Positions 31,642-42,380 are shown, numbered from the stretch's first letter. The stretch is DNA of 64,000 nt from Hetaerina americana (GCA_022747635.1 JAKTNV010000169.1:1-64000), one strand, 5' to 3'. The notes: a model not told the origin generated them from the letters alone. Program-made: numbers and translations.

Positions 31642-31697
31642 AATATTCTGTACCTGATGATGTCGATCTTCGACGAAACCCGGGTCGTAAAATAAAG
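31642..31697 (+). ncRNA. Hammerhead-like ribozyme motif in PLE 3' tail
   Basis: Core: CTGATGA (31654-31660), stem II 31662-31666 with 31670-31674 (five pairs, TCT loop), GAAA (31675-31678), short stem III 31678-31685 (ACC/GGT pairs), then C31686, giving a GTC cleavage site before G31687. Stem I can form from TAC (31651-31653) with GTA (31687-31689) and TATT (31644-31647) with AATA (31691-31694), separated by an internal loop, as in type I hammerheads. PLEs are known to carry hammerheads with very short stem III. Caveat: one unpaired base (T31661) lies between the core and stem II, which a canonical hammerhead lacks, so activity is uncertain. Confidence 0.5.
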
Positions 31698-32030
31698 CTC
31701 TTCTGTGGGATAACATAGTGTATTTCATTTTGACAGGAAGCAATGCTGAGTCTGTTTTGAGATTGATCAGGGCTTCTTTTGCTGCTTTGCCAGCTTTTTC
31801 AATGCCTGGTATTCCCACATGACCAGCAGTCCATGTAGAGGATACCTACTTCCCCTTTATCTGAAGGGACCACAGGGTATAATAGATCTCCTGAACCATC
31901 AGGTGCATTGATGACAAGACTGATATGGATTATATAGAAATCATTGGGTGGGAACAGATGAGAGAAGAGCCATTACAATCTCTTATGTCTTTTACGGCCC
32001 TCTTGATAGCTGACAGTTTGGCTGTGAACC

Positions 32031-34172
32031 CCTCAATCATCTCTTAACTCTCCCCCAACCTCCGATCAACACCCTTCGCCACCCTCTAGACAACACTCTC
32101 CCTCAATCAATGACCAATCATCAACTGCAAATATAAGAACTGCTCTATTGAGCATAATTACGAAACTTCACTCTCCTACTGACAGTAAAACCCTTATTAG
32201 CATCATCACCAATGACCTTATACCAGTCCTTCTTCAACTTGTAAATGGTGCCTAATTCACAAATAAACAACCACTTCTTTAAAGTTTTACAATGGAACAT
32301 AAATGGCATATAAAACAAAAAAAAAGAGCTAAACCTCCTAATAACCAATCATTATCCAGACATCATCCTTCTTCAAGAAACCAAAAATAATAATAGCCAA
32401 ACATTTAATTGTCCAAATTACTCTAAAATCAGAAGAGATAGAGGCAATGATCCTGGTTGCAGGGTCATGATCCTATCCAAAACTAACCTAAACTTCACAT
32501 AACTTCAACCCCCACCCACCCAAAAACTGGAACTCGCTGGAATAGCAATAAAAGGAGTTACTGGGACCCTTAACATTTGGTCAGCCTACTTTCCAACTTC
32601 ATCCTCAAAGTCAGACGCCCCTGGCTTATCAGCGCTCTCATCCCTACTGCACCCAAAGCTCATAAAAGGTGGTGACTTAAACGCCAAACATTCTGCCTGG
32701 GGTTGAAAAACCACTATCACACGAGGGCAAGCCCTTCATAAGCTCCTATTTACCAAAAATATTTCACTTTCAATTCACTCACCGCCTTTCCCTACCCTCT
32801 TCCATCATCATCCCCACACCTCCGATATCCTGGATGTAGTTCCATTATCTGCAGATATCGCATTCCAAATCCTTAACCTAGATAAATCAGCCTCTGACCA
32901 CTGCCCCATATTTTACTGCGTTCCTACCCTCCTTCATACAACCAGAACCAACTAGAAGAGTTAAATGGATAATATTTAAAGAAAATTGCTTGGCCATTAA
33001 CCTTGTCCCATCTCCTGTTAGCACTCCAGACAGCATATAGAAAGCGGCTCAAGATTTTACAAGCACCTTAACCAAAATCATTCATCAGTCTTGCTACCCT
33101 CCTTCTCCGGCCTCCATCGCTGGTGCCACACTACCTCCGGACATATTGCACCTAATTTCACTTAGAAACGAGGCCAGAGCCCTCTGGCAACTAACTCATC
33201 TCCGCCAAGATAAAATCCGGTTCTGTGCACTTTGAAACCTCGTAACATCCAAAACTAGAAAATATTGGGAAAAGCTTGGCAAGAGAAAATAAGGTCACTC
33301 TCACATAAGGATAATTTGGTATGGACCCTAGCCCGCTGCCTGCGAAGGAAAAAGGTACCCACCCCGCCAATACCACATAATGGGAGAGCACTATACGATG
33401 ACAGCGACAAAGCAAATACCTCTGCCGACTCCTTCGAATGCATTTTTAAAAACAATAATACATCCTTGTTGGATTCAGAAGCGTTAATCAGTGTCTATGG
33501 CCTGTCACTTTGCCCATTCCAAATATTCCTGTAAATTACTCCTGAAGAACTTTACTCCATTATGTCCCACTCCAAAACCAAGTCATCACCAGGACCCGAT
33601 CAAATCTCCTACCTTCACCTGAAAAACCTTCCTAAATCTTTTATCAAACACCTACTCTCTATCCTCAATGCCTGTCTTTCCCAATCGTACTTCCCAAAGG
33701 CATTGAATACGGCTAAGATAATACTCCTTCCAAAACCCGATAAAAATCCTTCTTATATCCTGAACTATAGACCCAGTGGCCTGCTCCCCTGCATGGGCTA
33801 ACTTCTAGAAAAATGCATCTTAAACAGGCTACAAGAAGAAATCTCGGTCATAGACTTGATCAGACCTGAGCAAACTGGCTTCCGCCGTCGCCATTCCACG
33901 ACTCAGCAAATAACAAGATTGGTTCAACAGATCACTTTCGGCTTCAACATCCACAAGCACACCCAAGTAGTCTTCTTTGATCTCCAAAGAGCTTTTGACA
34001 AGTTCTGGCGAACTGGTTTAATACATAAACTGCTTAAAACCGACATATCAGTATACCTAAATAAGACCATCCCCTCCTTTCTTTCAAACCGCACATTCTT
34101 TTTAGACCTTAACAATGTCAAATCAACTGCCCGGTCCATATCCGCAGGCTTTCCTCAAGGATCAATTTTGTC
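32031..34172 (+). pseudogene. Jockey-like LINE ORF2, unit copy 1 (3' deleted)
   Basis: A 5'-truncated non-LTR element. Endonuclease: LKVLQWNINGI, ELNLLITNHYPDIILLQETK, KLIKGGDLNAKHSAWG and SASDHCPIFYCV keep the N, E, D/N and SDH signatures across frames. Reverse transcriptase: SSPGPDQISYLHLKNLPKSF, RPEQTGFRRRHSTTQQITRL, VVFFDLQRAFDKFWRTGLIH with the first catalytic Asp, and AGFPQGSILS, where it is cut by the deletion junction at 34172. Stops and frameshifts throughout (for example TAA after FQIFL at 33532, and at 33799). The catalytic ADD is lost in this copy. Confidence 0.85.
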
Positions 34173-34186
34173 GATCAAGTTTGATC
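34173..34186. other. 14-bp filler at deletion junction, copy 1
   Basis: Between the LINE sequence ending 'ggatcaattttgtc' and the resumed unit sequence 'aaatttatatctattg' lie 14 bases, gatcaagtttgatc, found at neither side of the junction in the long form. The filler repeats 'gatcaa' from the flank and is itself an inverted repeat. The same filler is in copy 2 at 41538-41551. It replaces 48903-53194 of copy 3. Confidence 0.85.
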
Positions 34187-35015
34187 AAATTTATATCTAT
34201 TGTCGAAGTATGCGACATGGTACTCCTTCCCTGGCTCCTCCGAATGTTCCACGTGACCAAAGACAATGTTTCAATAATATTCCTCCCCTGACTCGTAAAT
34301 TGGGTATAAAAGCCCTGGTCGCCGGGCAAAAAGCAGTCAGTTGGTTGTCTAGCGGTGAACGGTAGGGCACGATGCTTCGGCTATGTAGCGCTTGTCGCGA
34401 CAGTGTGTCATATTCCTGACTCAACTTCGGACTAGGGCTCCACCTAGGTTACGTTCATTGTGACCGCGTCCACCCTGCCATACTCCCTTCCTTTCCGACG
34501 GACGAGGGCTCTGCCTAGTTTATGTGTTTCGTGACCGCGTCCACCCTGCATTTACCCCGTCCTAGGTATATTTCTGCCACTTTAATTCTGTCCACCCTCG
34601 CGTTGGTTTACCGAGGGTCTAGCCATCCATAATTTGCTTATACTTATATGTAAATGGTGCATTATGACTGATGTTGGGTAATATACGGCTGCTTTGGTAA
34701 TACTCGGTGTAGTTACTCTGACCTTCCCCGATACCCTTTGTGTCGCACGATAGAAACCCCCCTTGCGACATATTGGTGTCAGGTGAGGGGTTGCACGGTT
34801 GGACTAGTGATTTATTCAGTGTACGTGGCAGTGTCTCATAGATTATCATGTGTCCGTGTACCTCTTTAAATCGAAAGTTCCGTATTTTCTCGGACAAGTG
34901 GGATATGCTAATCTGTGCTGACTTAAGGAATTATTATTTTAAGACACGTGCTATAACCTCACGGGCCCACCATGGGTATCAAATACACAAGTAGTATGAA
35001 AAAATAAATTAACTT
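34187..35015 (+). repeat. GC-richer promoter-like block, copy 1 (solo-LTR candidate)
   Basis: About 800 bp of less AT-rich sequence with no coding frame recognised. It opens with 'tgtcgaagtatgcgacat', has a TATA box plus initiator (34305-34342), and contains two imperfect ~72-bp repeats sharing 'gtgaccgcgtccaccctgc' (34464 and 34530 region). The combination suggests an LTR, perhaps of the BEL/Pao type, but no partner LTR, target duplication or primer site is evident. It could also be a LINE 5' UTR. Confidence 0.4.
34305..34342 (+). promoter_or_regulatory. TATA box and arthropod-type initiator
   Basis: TATAAAAG at 34305-34312 and TCAGTT at 34337-34342, with the predicted start at A34339. The spacing of 34 bases is slightly long for TATA-Inr, but TCAGTY is the arthropod initiator consensus. 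Repeated unchanged at 41670-41707 and 53311-53348. Confidence 0.5.
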
Positions 35016-35647
35016 AGCTTTAGTTTGTCAGTCAGCCAAGGGGTTTTAAGGATTGCTGAGTGAATTGGAGATTCAGTGGGACAGATATGGGATGAGAAAC
35101 AAAATTAATAAAACAAAGGTTATGCAATTTTCTAGAAAGAAAAAAGCTAAGCTAAACATTAAAATAGGCAGGCAAAAACTAATGCAGGTAGAACAGTTCA
35201 CTTATCTCTGAAGCATTTTGGACCAATTCGGTCAAAGTAGTAGGGACGTATGGAGAAGAATTACGCTAGGCACAGAGGCTTTCATAGGGAGTAGAGAGTT
35301 GATTAATGGGACGTTGAGTAAGGATATTAAAAAAAGACTCGTGAAACTTATGATATGGTGCATAGTTATATACGGAAATGTGGTCATTGAAGCAGGAGGA
35401 TAGTCGTGGACTGGAGGCTTTTGACATGTGGGTGTGGAGAAAATGGAGAAGGTGAAATGGACCGAGAAGAAAACCAATGAGAAAGTACTTGGTATGGTGG
35501 GTGAAGAGAGGGGTTGGTTGGGAGAAATCCTATTGAGGCAGTAAAAATGGATGAAGGGCATATTGACCGACAGGGGACTGTTCAAGATGGTAATAGAGGG
35601 GAGAATGTGAGGCAAGCAAGAAAAGGGAATGAACAGGATAAGGATGT
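35016..35647 (+). pseudogene. RTE-like LINE fragment, unit copy 1
   Basis: Closely matches 25410-26045 of the LINE at 21514: KLNIKIGRQKLMQVEQFTYL, then a stop, FGQSSRDVWRRITLGTEAFI, RLVKLMIWCIVIYGNVVIEA, stop, and a minus-frame by-product. It starts just before the end of the RT palm and ends at 'gataaggatg', where similarity stops. Shared stops with 25410-26045 suggest either a common damaged source or a shared history of the two loci. Confidence 0.8.
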
Positions 35648-35980
35648 TTCATTTAAGGATTCAAATTTTTTCTAGATTATTATTATTAGGAGTTAATTTC
35701 ATTATTTCCTTGAAAATTGTATCTTAGCAAAACAGTCTGATTTACCTAATTTCTCTTAAATTTTTAGTAGTTCTAAGGTTAATTTGTCCATAAAGACATG
35801 GCCTCATTCGACTTCAATTTATAATTTCAATGCCCATATTTTCATGAAGAATTTCTAGTCTTTGAGCTATTTTTGGTATCGTCATGATTACTGATTTGCC
35901 CTGTAAAATTAAACCTACATATGTTTTATATGCTTATTATGCTTTTTGTGTGCAAAAATATCAAAATCTAGAAGATGCAA
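35648..35980. other. Unit spacer, copy 1
   Basis: AT-rich sequence ('tttcatttaaggattcaaat' to 'ctagaagatgcaa') with no recognised feature; it closes the unit. Repeated at 43013-43345 and 54654-54986 with single-base differences such as the length or base in 'caaattttttcta'. Confidence 0.5.
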
Positions 35981-36566
35981 AGGTACGATTCAGAGCCACT
36001 CAAAGACAGGCTAAGCAGGATGGTTTCATATTAATCATTTACATTTAAATACTAACAAAACTCAGCATATTGTATGCAGTTATAGTATATAAAAATGTAC
36101 TGATGTTGAAAATTCTAAAATACTAGGAATTAATATAGATAGGAAACTTAACAGGGAGACTCACATCAGTCAGATCTGTAATGAACTGATTAAAGCTCAA
36201 CTTTCTCATTTCAAATGAGTATCATTTAACACTTGACCACGTCTTCTTTCCATGTCATTTAAATTACAGTGATGAGTTATGGGGTCATTTCCCTAAACAT
36301 ATCACACGAATCTCACTACTACAACAGAGAGATTTTTGCTCCCTTGCTAATACAACACAACGTGATTTCTGCAGACCATTTTTAATTAGCTGTGGAGTCA
36401 TGATTGTACACCATGAGGGGTAGAGCAAATGTAAATAATACTATTTTTTGTGGATTTTCATCAACTTACAGCGCATTTCATATTGTGGACATTCAAATGT
36501 AAAACTATCTGTTTTTTTACACTGTTTTTGTAACACTGATTATTTATTGAGAGATAGTAAGGTGAA
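35981..36566 (+). pseudogene. LINE RT C-terminal fragment, unit copy 2
   Basis: Same fragment as at 27501 but longer: after the CGVMI segment it continues through 'tgtacaccatgaggggtag' and about 160 bp with 'ttatttattgagagat', lost in copy 1. KLNRETHISQICNELIKAQL is readable near 36148. Broken by frameshifts and stops. Confidence 0.65.
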
Positions 36567-38341
36567 AATGAAATCCTTTGAGTTTGGTGCATTCATCAAA
36601 ATAAATCCAAGAACGCTACATTAAAACTGCTAATTCTTCAAGGAAATTTGACAGAAATTATGATGGCTGCCATTTCATTATGTTTGCACATTTTGGTCTA
36701 CTAAATTCTCCATAATCAAAGGACAATTGATGCATGATCCTTAATCATACTTAATGAGAATTTAACAGTTTAAATGAGCGTGCCATTATATTGGTGATGT
36801 TAAACATTTTTATATTATTGTACACAAACACTCAAATTCAAGGAGACTTCTTATTGTCTTACATTGCTCCAATATTTCATTAAATTTTGTTTCAATTGAT
36901 TCTGAATTTGTATAAAAATAAAGCCCGCCTAAATGCATAGTGTACTCAATTAAACTGCATATAATCAACCATTATCGGTTTGCTGTGAAAGTGAGTACAT
37001 TAATTGCATTTGAAATATAAAGGTCACACTTGTATCCTTAAATAATGGCATTTTCAAGAATAAAAGCAATGCCAATCGAACAGAATGTAGAAGAAGAAAT
37101 GAATTCAGGTCACAATCACCATAATTAAAAAGGAGTATTTCACAACAGCAAGGGATTTGTGGCGTTAAGAGGTGTATTTGCGAATTGATTCAGCATATTA
37201 AATAAAATGGTACCTCACTACAGAACACAATAAAAATCTAATTTTTCGTTAACTACTTAAATATCGAATCTTCCTATTTATAACCATTGTATTTTAACAA
37301 TCCATTTTGAATGATTTTGACTCAATGTATCGTTTGATCATTGCGCATGTGAAATAATACTATTTTCTAAACATTATTGACGATGTTTATAGCTGTTGTT
37401 TCACACTTGACTCCCGTTCAATTCTACCAAAAACATAGATCTTAACTACTTCAAAAAGGAACATTTACAAATATATTTTCTACAGAGATTGATACTGCAG
37501 TCAATTCAAGCAGAGCCCAAAGCAATTAAAACATGGCTATCTCAGCAGCAAGTATTATTGTTGTGTATGTAATAAGGTGTTCTCCAAATTTAAAAGGCAT
37601 ATATCTCACAAAAGATCTCACCCGTCCATTCTTTCCAAAATACATTCACTAAGATTAGCAACCTGAAACAGTATATCCTTGTTTACGCAAATGAGAAGCC
37701 ATACCGTTAAGAATTTGCTCCATGACATTCAGTTGGAAAGGAAAGCCTATGGTCTGTCAGTGTGTAAAGGATGCTGTTTCTGAAGTGCGCAATAATGTTT
37801 GTTTTGATTTGTTCATTTGGTGACACTGTTGCCGTGGCAACAGTTACAAACAAGTGAAGAATGAAAGGTTTCGAATTAGATTGAGAATAAGATCTAATTT
37901 TAAATAGAAATAAAGTATGCTCTATGGATACTATATTTTCGTTTATTAGGTATAAAGATCAAATACTGAAAAGGAAAATCAAATTATTGGACATGTGCGG
38001 AGACATACAAACGTTTGACTTTCCTTTCTCCACAAATATATAATGGCAATTGAAGATGTTTTTCTTTCTTGCAAGCAAGAAAGTCATTTCATGATGTATC
38101 CGGGCTTCGTGTTGGTAATATAATAAATAAATGAATGAATAAATTTACCATACATGGGAAGGAGTATATAAAATACATAAAATATGTAATTATATATAAG
38201 AATGCGAACCATTGCCTATTAGTGTACACGCCTGGGCTATCTTTCCAGCAATGCCAGTTAATATTTTGTACTTTCATTGTGGTTCTTTTTCTTCTTAGTT
38301 TCCAAATTTCGGCGTGCTTTGATGGCACTTAAGGTGATGAC
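36567..38341. other. AT-rich spacer of the unit, copy 2
   Basis: Counterpart of 27926-29700 with scattered substitutions against copy 1 and near identity to copies 3 and 4. No gene recognised. The 65-79 residue frames at 38089-38332 on both strands are conserved between copies only because the DNA is duplicated. Confidence 0.5.
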
Positions 38342-38383
38342 GCATCGATGTTGCTGACGACCCATCGTCAGCAACATCGATGC
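38342..38383. repeat. Hairpin, copy 2
   Basis: Same inverted repeat as at 29704; a loop change (a to g) extends the stem to 18 pairs. Confidence 0.85.
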
Positions 38384-38835
38384 ACCAACCCACAAGCTAG
38401 CGCAATATGTTGCACATGCTCTTCAACTCTTCGCCAGAAAAACTGACTTTTTTGCTAAAACTTCCATGGATTTCATTCACATTATTCGGAATGCTGAAGT
38501 CCAAATAGTCAACATGCTGGTGACCTTTGATGTAATCTCCTTGTTCACAAATACGCCCATTGATGACTCCATGCTACTCATCAAAATCCTCACCTCACAG
38601 GGTTTAGCTAAGGATTAACCTGGACCTCGCAAATTTTTCCTCAGGAACTCATACTTCCTTTAAAATGATAAGCACATTGAACATCATGAAAGTGCAACCA
38701 TGGGATCAACCCTCTCTTCCGTACTAACCAACATTTTCATTGAGATCTCTCAGCTGAAGGAAATGATCTTACCCAAAGAAACCAACCCGTAGTAATAGTT
38801 GTGGTTTTTGGATGCATCAACCACTGTGTTTGTTT
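38384..38835 (+). pseudogene. PLE reverse transcriptase fragment, unit copy 2
   Basis: Counterpart of 29746-30160 with the same VTFDVISLFTNTPIDD motif (here VTFDV followed by Ile) and stops; 'tttggatgcatcaaccac' near its end is absent from copy 1 and reads FGCINH-like, still in PLE RT style. Non-functional. Confidence 0.72.
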
Positions 38836-39395
38836 TTGCACCACTTTTTAAAACATTTAAAACCTCAATCCAATTTTGATAAATACATCAATGTATAAAA
38901 AACATATAAATAGTTAAAAACCAAATTATTTAAAAAAAAGAAACGGAAACTCACGTTGTCCGCTCAGGTCAGTTTCCTGTAAAAACCTGGAAACCTTACT
39001 TAAAAAGTGGGGGTCCTCCCCTAAACTATTGCTTAAATTACCTCTTATTTTAAAAAAGGTATCTGGCCTTTTATAATTTTTTTCCCCGACGTCCACCACA
39101 GGAAGCAATGGTGAGTCGGTTTTGAGTTTGACCAGGGCTTCCTTTGCTGCTTTTCCAGCTTTTCCAATGCCTGGGATTCCCACATGACCAGCAGTCCATA
39201 TGGAGGATACCTACTTCCCCTTTATCTGACGGGACCACAGGGTATAATAGATCTCCTGAACCATCAGGTGCATTGATGACAAGACCGATATGGATTATAG
39301 GGAGCTCAATGAGTGCGAACAGATGAAAGAAGAGCCATTACATTCTCTTATGTATTTTAGGGCCCTCTTGATAGCTGACAGTTTGGCTGTGAACC
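38836..39395 (-). pseudogene. RNase-H LINE C-terminus, copy 2
   Basis: Minus strand counterpart without the PLE. WTAGHVGIPG-type RNase H sequence leads at once to KNYKRPDTFFKIRGN and NLSNSLGEDPHFLSKVSRFL, because about 250 bp of the C-terminal region (present in copy 1 at 30411-30660) are missing near 39088. The empty PLE site is at about 39096-39108. Confidence 0.72.
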
Positions 39396-41537
39396 CCTCA
39401 ATCATCTCTTAACTCTCCCCCAACCTCCGATCAACACCCTTCGCCACCCTCTAGACAACACTCTCCCTCAATCAATGACCAATCATCAACTGCAAATATA
39501 AGAACTGCTCTATTGAGCATAATTACGAAACTTCACTCTCCTACTGACAGTAAAACCCTTATTAGCATCATCACCAATGACCTTATACCAGTCCTTCTTC
39601 AACTTGTAAATGGTGCCTAATTCACAAATAAACAACCACTTCTTTAAAGTTTTACAATGGAACATAAATGGCATATAAAACAAAAAAAAAGAGCTAAACC
39701 TCCTAATAACCAATCATTATCCAGACATCATCCTTCTTCAAGAAACCAAAAATAATAATAGCCAAACATTTAATTGTCCAAATTACTCTAAAATCAGAAG
39801 AGATAAAGGCAATGATCCTGGTTGCGGGGTCATGATCCTATCCAAAACTAACCTAAACTTCACATAACTTCAACCCCCACCCACCCAAAAACTGGAACTC
39901 GCTGGAATAGCAATAAAAGGAGTTACTGGGACCCTTAACATTTGGTCAGCCTACTTTCCAACTTCATCCTCAAAGTCAGACGCCCCTGGCTTATCAGCGC
40001 TCTCATCCCTACTGCACCCAAAGCTCATAAAAGGTGGTGACTTAAACGCCAAACATTCTGCCTGGGGTTGAAAAACCACTATCACACGAGGGCAAGCCCT
40101 TCATAAGCTCCTATTTACCAAAAATATTTCACTTTCAATTCACTCACCGCCTTTCCCTACCCTCTTCCATCATCATCCCCACACCTCCGATATCCTGGAT
40201 GTAGTTCCATTATCTGCAGATATCGCATTCCAAATCCTTAACCTAGATAAATCAGCCTCTGACCACTGCCCCATATTTTACTGCGTTCCTACCCTCCTTC
40301 ATACAACCAGAACCAACTAGAAGAGTTAAATGGATAATATTTAAAGAAAATTGCTTGGCCATTAACCTTGTCCCATCTCCTGTTAGCACTCCAGACAGCA
40401 TATAGAAAGCGGCTCAAGATTTTACAAGCACCTTAACCAAAATCATTCATCAGTCTTGCTACCCTCCTTCTCCGGCCTCCATCGCTGGTGCCACACTACC
40501 TCCGGACATATTGCACCTAATTTCACTTAGAAACGAGGCCAGAGCCCTCTGGCAACTAACTCATCTCCGCCAAGATAAAATCCGGTTCTGTGCACTTTGA
40601 AACCTCGTAACATCCAAAACTAGAAAATATTGGGAAAAGCTTGGCAAGAGAAAATAAGGTCACTCTCACATAAGGATAATTTGGTATGGACCCTAGCCCG
40701 CTGCCTGCGAAGGAAAAAGGTACCCACCCCGCCAATACCACATAATGGGAGAGCACTATACGATGACAGCGACAAAGCAAATACCTCTGCCGACTCCTTC
40801 GAATGCATTTTTAAAAACAATAATACATCCTTGTTGGATTCAGAAGCGTTAATCAGTGTCTATGGCCTGTCACTTTGCCCATTCCAAATATTCCTGTAAA
40901 TTACTCCTGAAGAACTTTACTCCATTATGTCCCACTCCAAAACCAAGTCATCACCAGGACCCGATCAAATCTCCTACCTTCACCTGAAAAACCTTCCTAA
41001 ATCTTTTATCAAACACCTACTCTCTATCCTCAATGCCTGTCTTTCCCAATCGTACTTCCCAAAGGCATTGAATACGGCTAAGATAATACTCCTTCCAAAA
41101 CCTAATAAAAATCCTTCTTATATCCTGAACTATAGACCCAGTGGTCTGCTCCCCTGCATGGGCTAACTTCTAGAAAAATGCATCTTAAACAGGCTACAAG
41201 AAGAAATCTCGGTCATAGACTTGATCAGACCTGAGCAAACTGGCTTCCGCCGTCGCCATTCCACGACTCAGCAAATAACAAGATTGGTTCAACAGATCAC
41301 TTTCGGCTTCAACATCCACAAGCACACCCAAGTAGTCTTCTTTGATCTCCAAAGAGCTTTTGACAAGTTCTGGCGAACTGGTTTAATACATAAACTGCTT
41401 AAAACCGACATATCAGTATACCTAAATAAGACCATCCCCTCCTTTCTTTCAAACCACACATTCTTTTTAGACCTTAACAATGTCAAATCAACTGCCCGGT
41501 CCATATCCGCAGGATTTCCTCAAGGATCAATTTTGTC
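39396..41537 (+). pseudogene. Jockey-like LINE ORF2, unit copy 2 (3' deleted)
   Basis: Same as 32031-34172, including the same stops and the same deletion junction after GSILS. Only a few substitutions (FLSNHTFF for FLSNRTFF; LPKPNKN for LPKPDKN). Confidence 0.85.
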
Positions 41538-41551
41538 GATCAAGTTTGATC
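41538..41551. other. 14-bp filler at deletion junction, copy 2
   Basis: Identical to 34173-34186, showing that copies 1 and 2 descend from one deletion event. Confidence 0.85.
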
Positions 41552-42380
41552 AAATTTATATCTATTGTCGAAGTATGCGACATGGTACTCCTTCCCTGGC
41601 TCCTCCGAATGTTCCACGTGACCAAAGACAATGTTTCAATAATATTCCTCCCCTGACTCGTAAATTGGGTATAAAAGCCCTGGTCGCCGGGCAAAAAGCA
41701 GTCAGTTGGTTGTCTAGCGGTGAACGGTAGGGCACGATGCTTCGGCTATGTAGCGCTTGTCGCGACAGTGTGTCATATTCCTGACTCAACTTCGGACTAG
41801 GGCTCCACCTAGGTTACGTTCATTGTGACCGCGTCCACCCTGCCATACTCCCTTCCTTTCCGACGGACGAGGGCTCTGCCTAGTTTATGTGTTTCGTGAC
41901 CGCGTCCACCCTGCATTTACCCCGTCCTAGGTATATTTCTGCCACTTTAATTCTGTCCACCCTCGCGTTGGTTTACCGAGGGTCTAGCCATCCATAATTT
42001 GCTTATACTTATATGTAAATGGTGCATTATGACTGATGTTGGGTAATATACGGCTGCTTTGGTAATACTCGGTGTAGTTACTCTGACCTTCCCCGATACC
42101 CTTTGTGTCGCACGATAGAAACCCCCCTTGCGACATATTGGTGTCAGGTGAGGGGTTGCACGGTTGGACTAGTGATTTATTCAGTGTACGTGGCAGTGTC
42201 TCATAGATTATCATGTGTCCGTGTACCTCTTTAAATCGAAAGTTCCGTATTTTCTCGGACAAGTGGGATATGCTAATCTGTGCTGACTTAAGGAATTATT
42301 ATTTTAAGACACGTGCTATAACCTCACGGGCCCACCATGGGTATCAAATACACAAGTAGTATGAAAAAATAAATTAACTT
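41552..42380 (+). repeat. GC-richer promoter-like block, copy 2
   Basis: Virtually identical to 34187-35015, with TATA and initiator at 41670-41707. Confidence 0.4.

Larger units (their letters stand above)
30686..31732 (+). mobile_element. Penelope-like element insertion, copy 1 only
   Basis: A 1047-bp insertion bracketed by a 12-bp duplication 'acaggaagcaat' (30674-30685 and 31733-31744). The uninterrupted site exists in unit copies 2-4 (near 39100, 46466 and 58107). It carries the PLE C-terminal region, a 3' tail with a hammerhead-like motif, and a perfect 31-bp inverted repeat: 30730-30760 against 31702-31732. The right repeat ends exactly at the target duplication. The layout fits a 5'-truncated PLE whose 3' end was partly copied in inverse at the 5' side. 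Confidence 0.85.
30172..32030 (-). pseudogene. RNase-H LINE C-terminus, copy 1, split by a PLE
   Basis: Minus strand, reading down from 32030: FTAKLSAIKRAVKDIR, then WTAGHVGIPGIEKAGKAAKE, the RNase H segment with the 'GHVGIPGNExAD' motif found in I/R1/Jockey-type LINEs. The PLE at 30686-31732 interrupts it. Beyond the PLE, 30660-30411 reads SSIWNIQREEVRITCLRIGH, LALTHSSW, the usual LINE C-terminus, then NLSNSLREDPNFLGKVSEFL near 30320. The Asp in the usual ExAD is Gly here, and frameshifts and stops occur. It once degraded the RNA strand during retrotransposition. Confidence 0.75.
27501..35980 (+). repeat. Tandem composite unit, copy 1 (short form plus PLE)
   Basis: First of four head-to-tail copies. 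Order: LINE C-terminal fragment, AT-rich spacer, hairpin, PLE RT fragment, RNase-H LINE on the minus strand, Jockey-like LINE, GC-rich promoter-like block, RTE LINE fragment, spacer. Its left part (27501 to about 32000) differs from copies 2-4 by scattered substitutions and several indels, whereas from about 32000 it is almost identical to copy 2 at an offset of 7365. It alone carries the PLE insertion at 30686-31732, an extra ~250 bp of LINE at 30411-30660, and lacks ~160 bp near 27925. Confidence 0.92.

Noticed and set aside
34197..34424. Frames on both strands in the promoter-like block conserved in three copies
   Set aside because: Copies are too recent for conservation to be informative and the opposite-strand frames overlap; no domain recognised.
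38089..38332. Pair of conserved frames on both strands, repeated in copies 3 and 4
   Set aside because: Conservation is explained by duplication of the DNA; the homologous copy 1 sequence breaks or shortens the frame and no domain is recognised.
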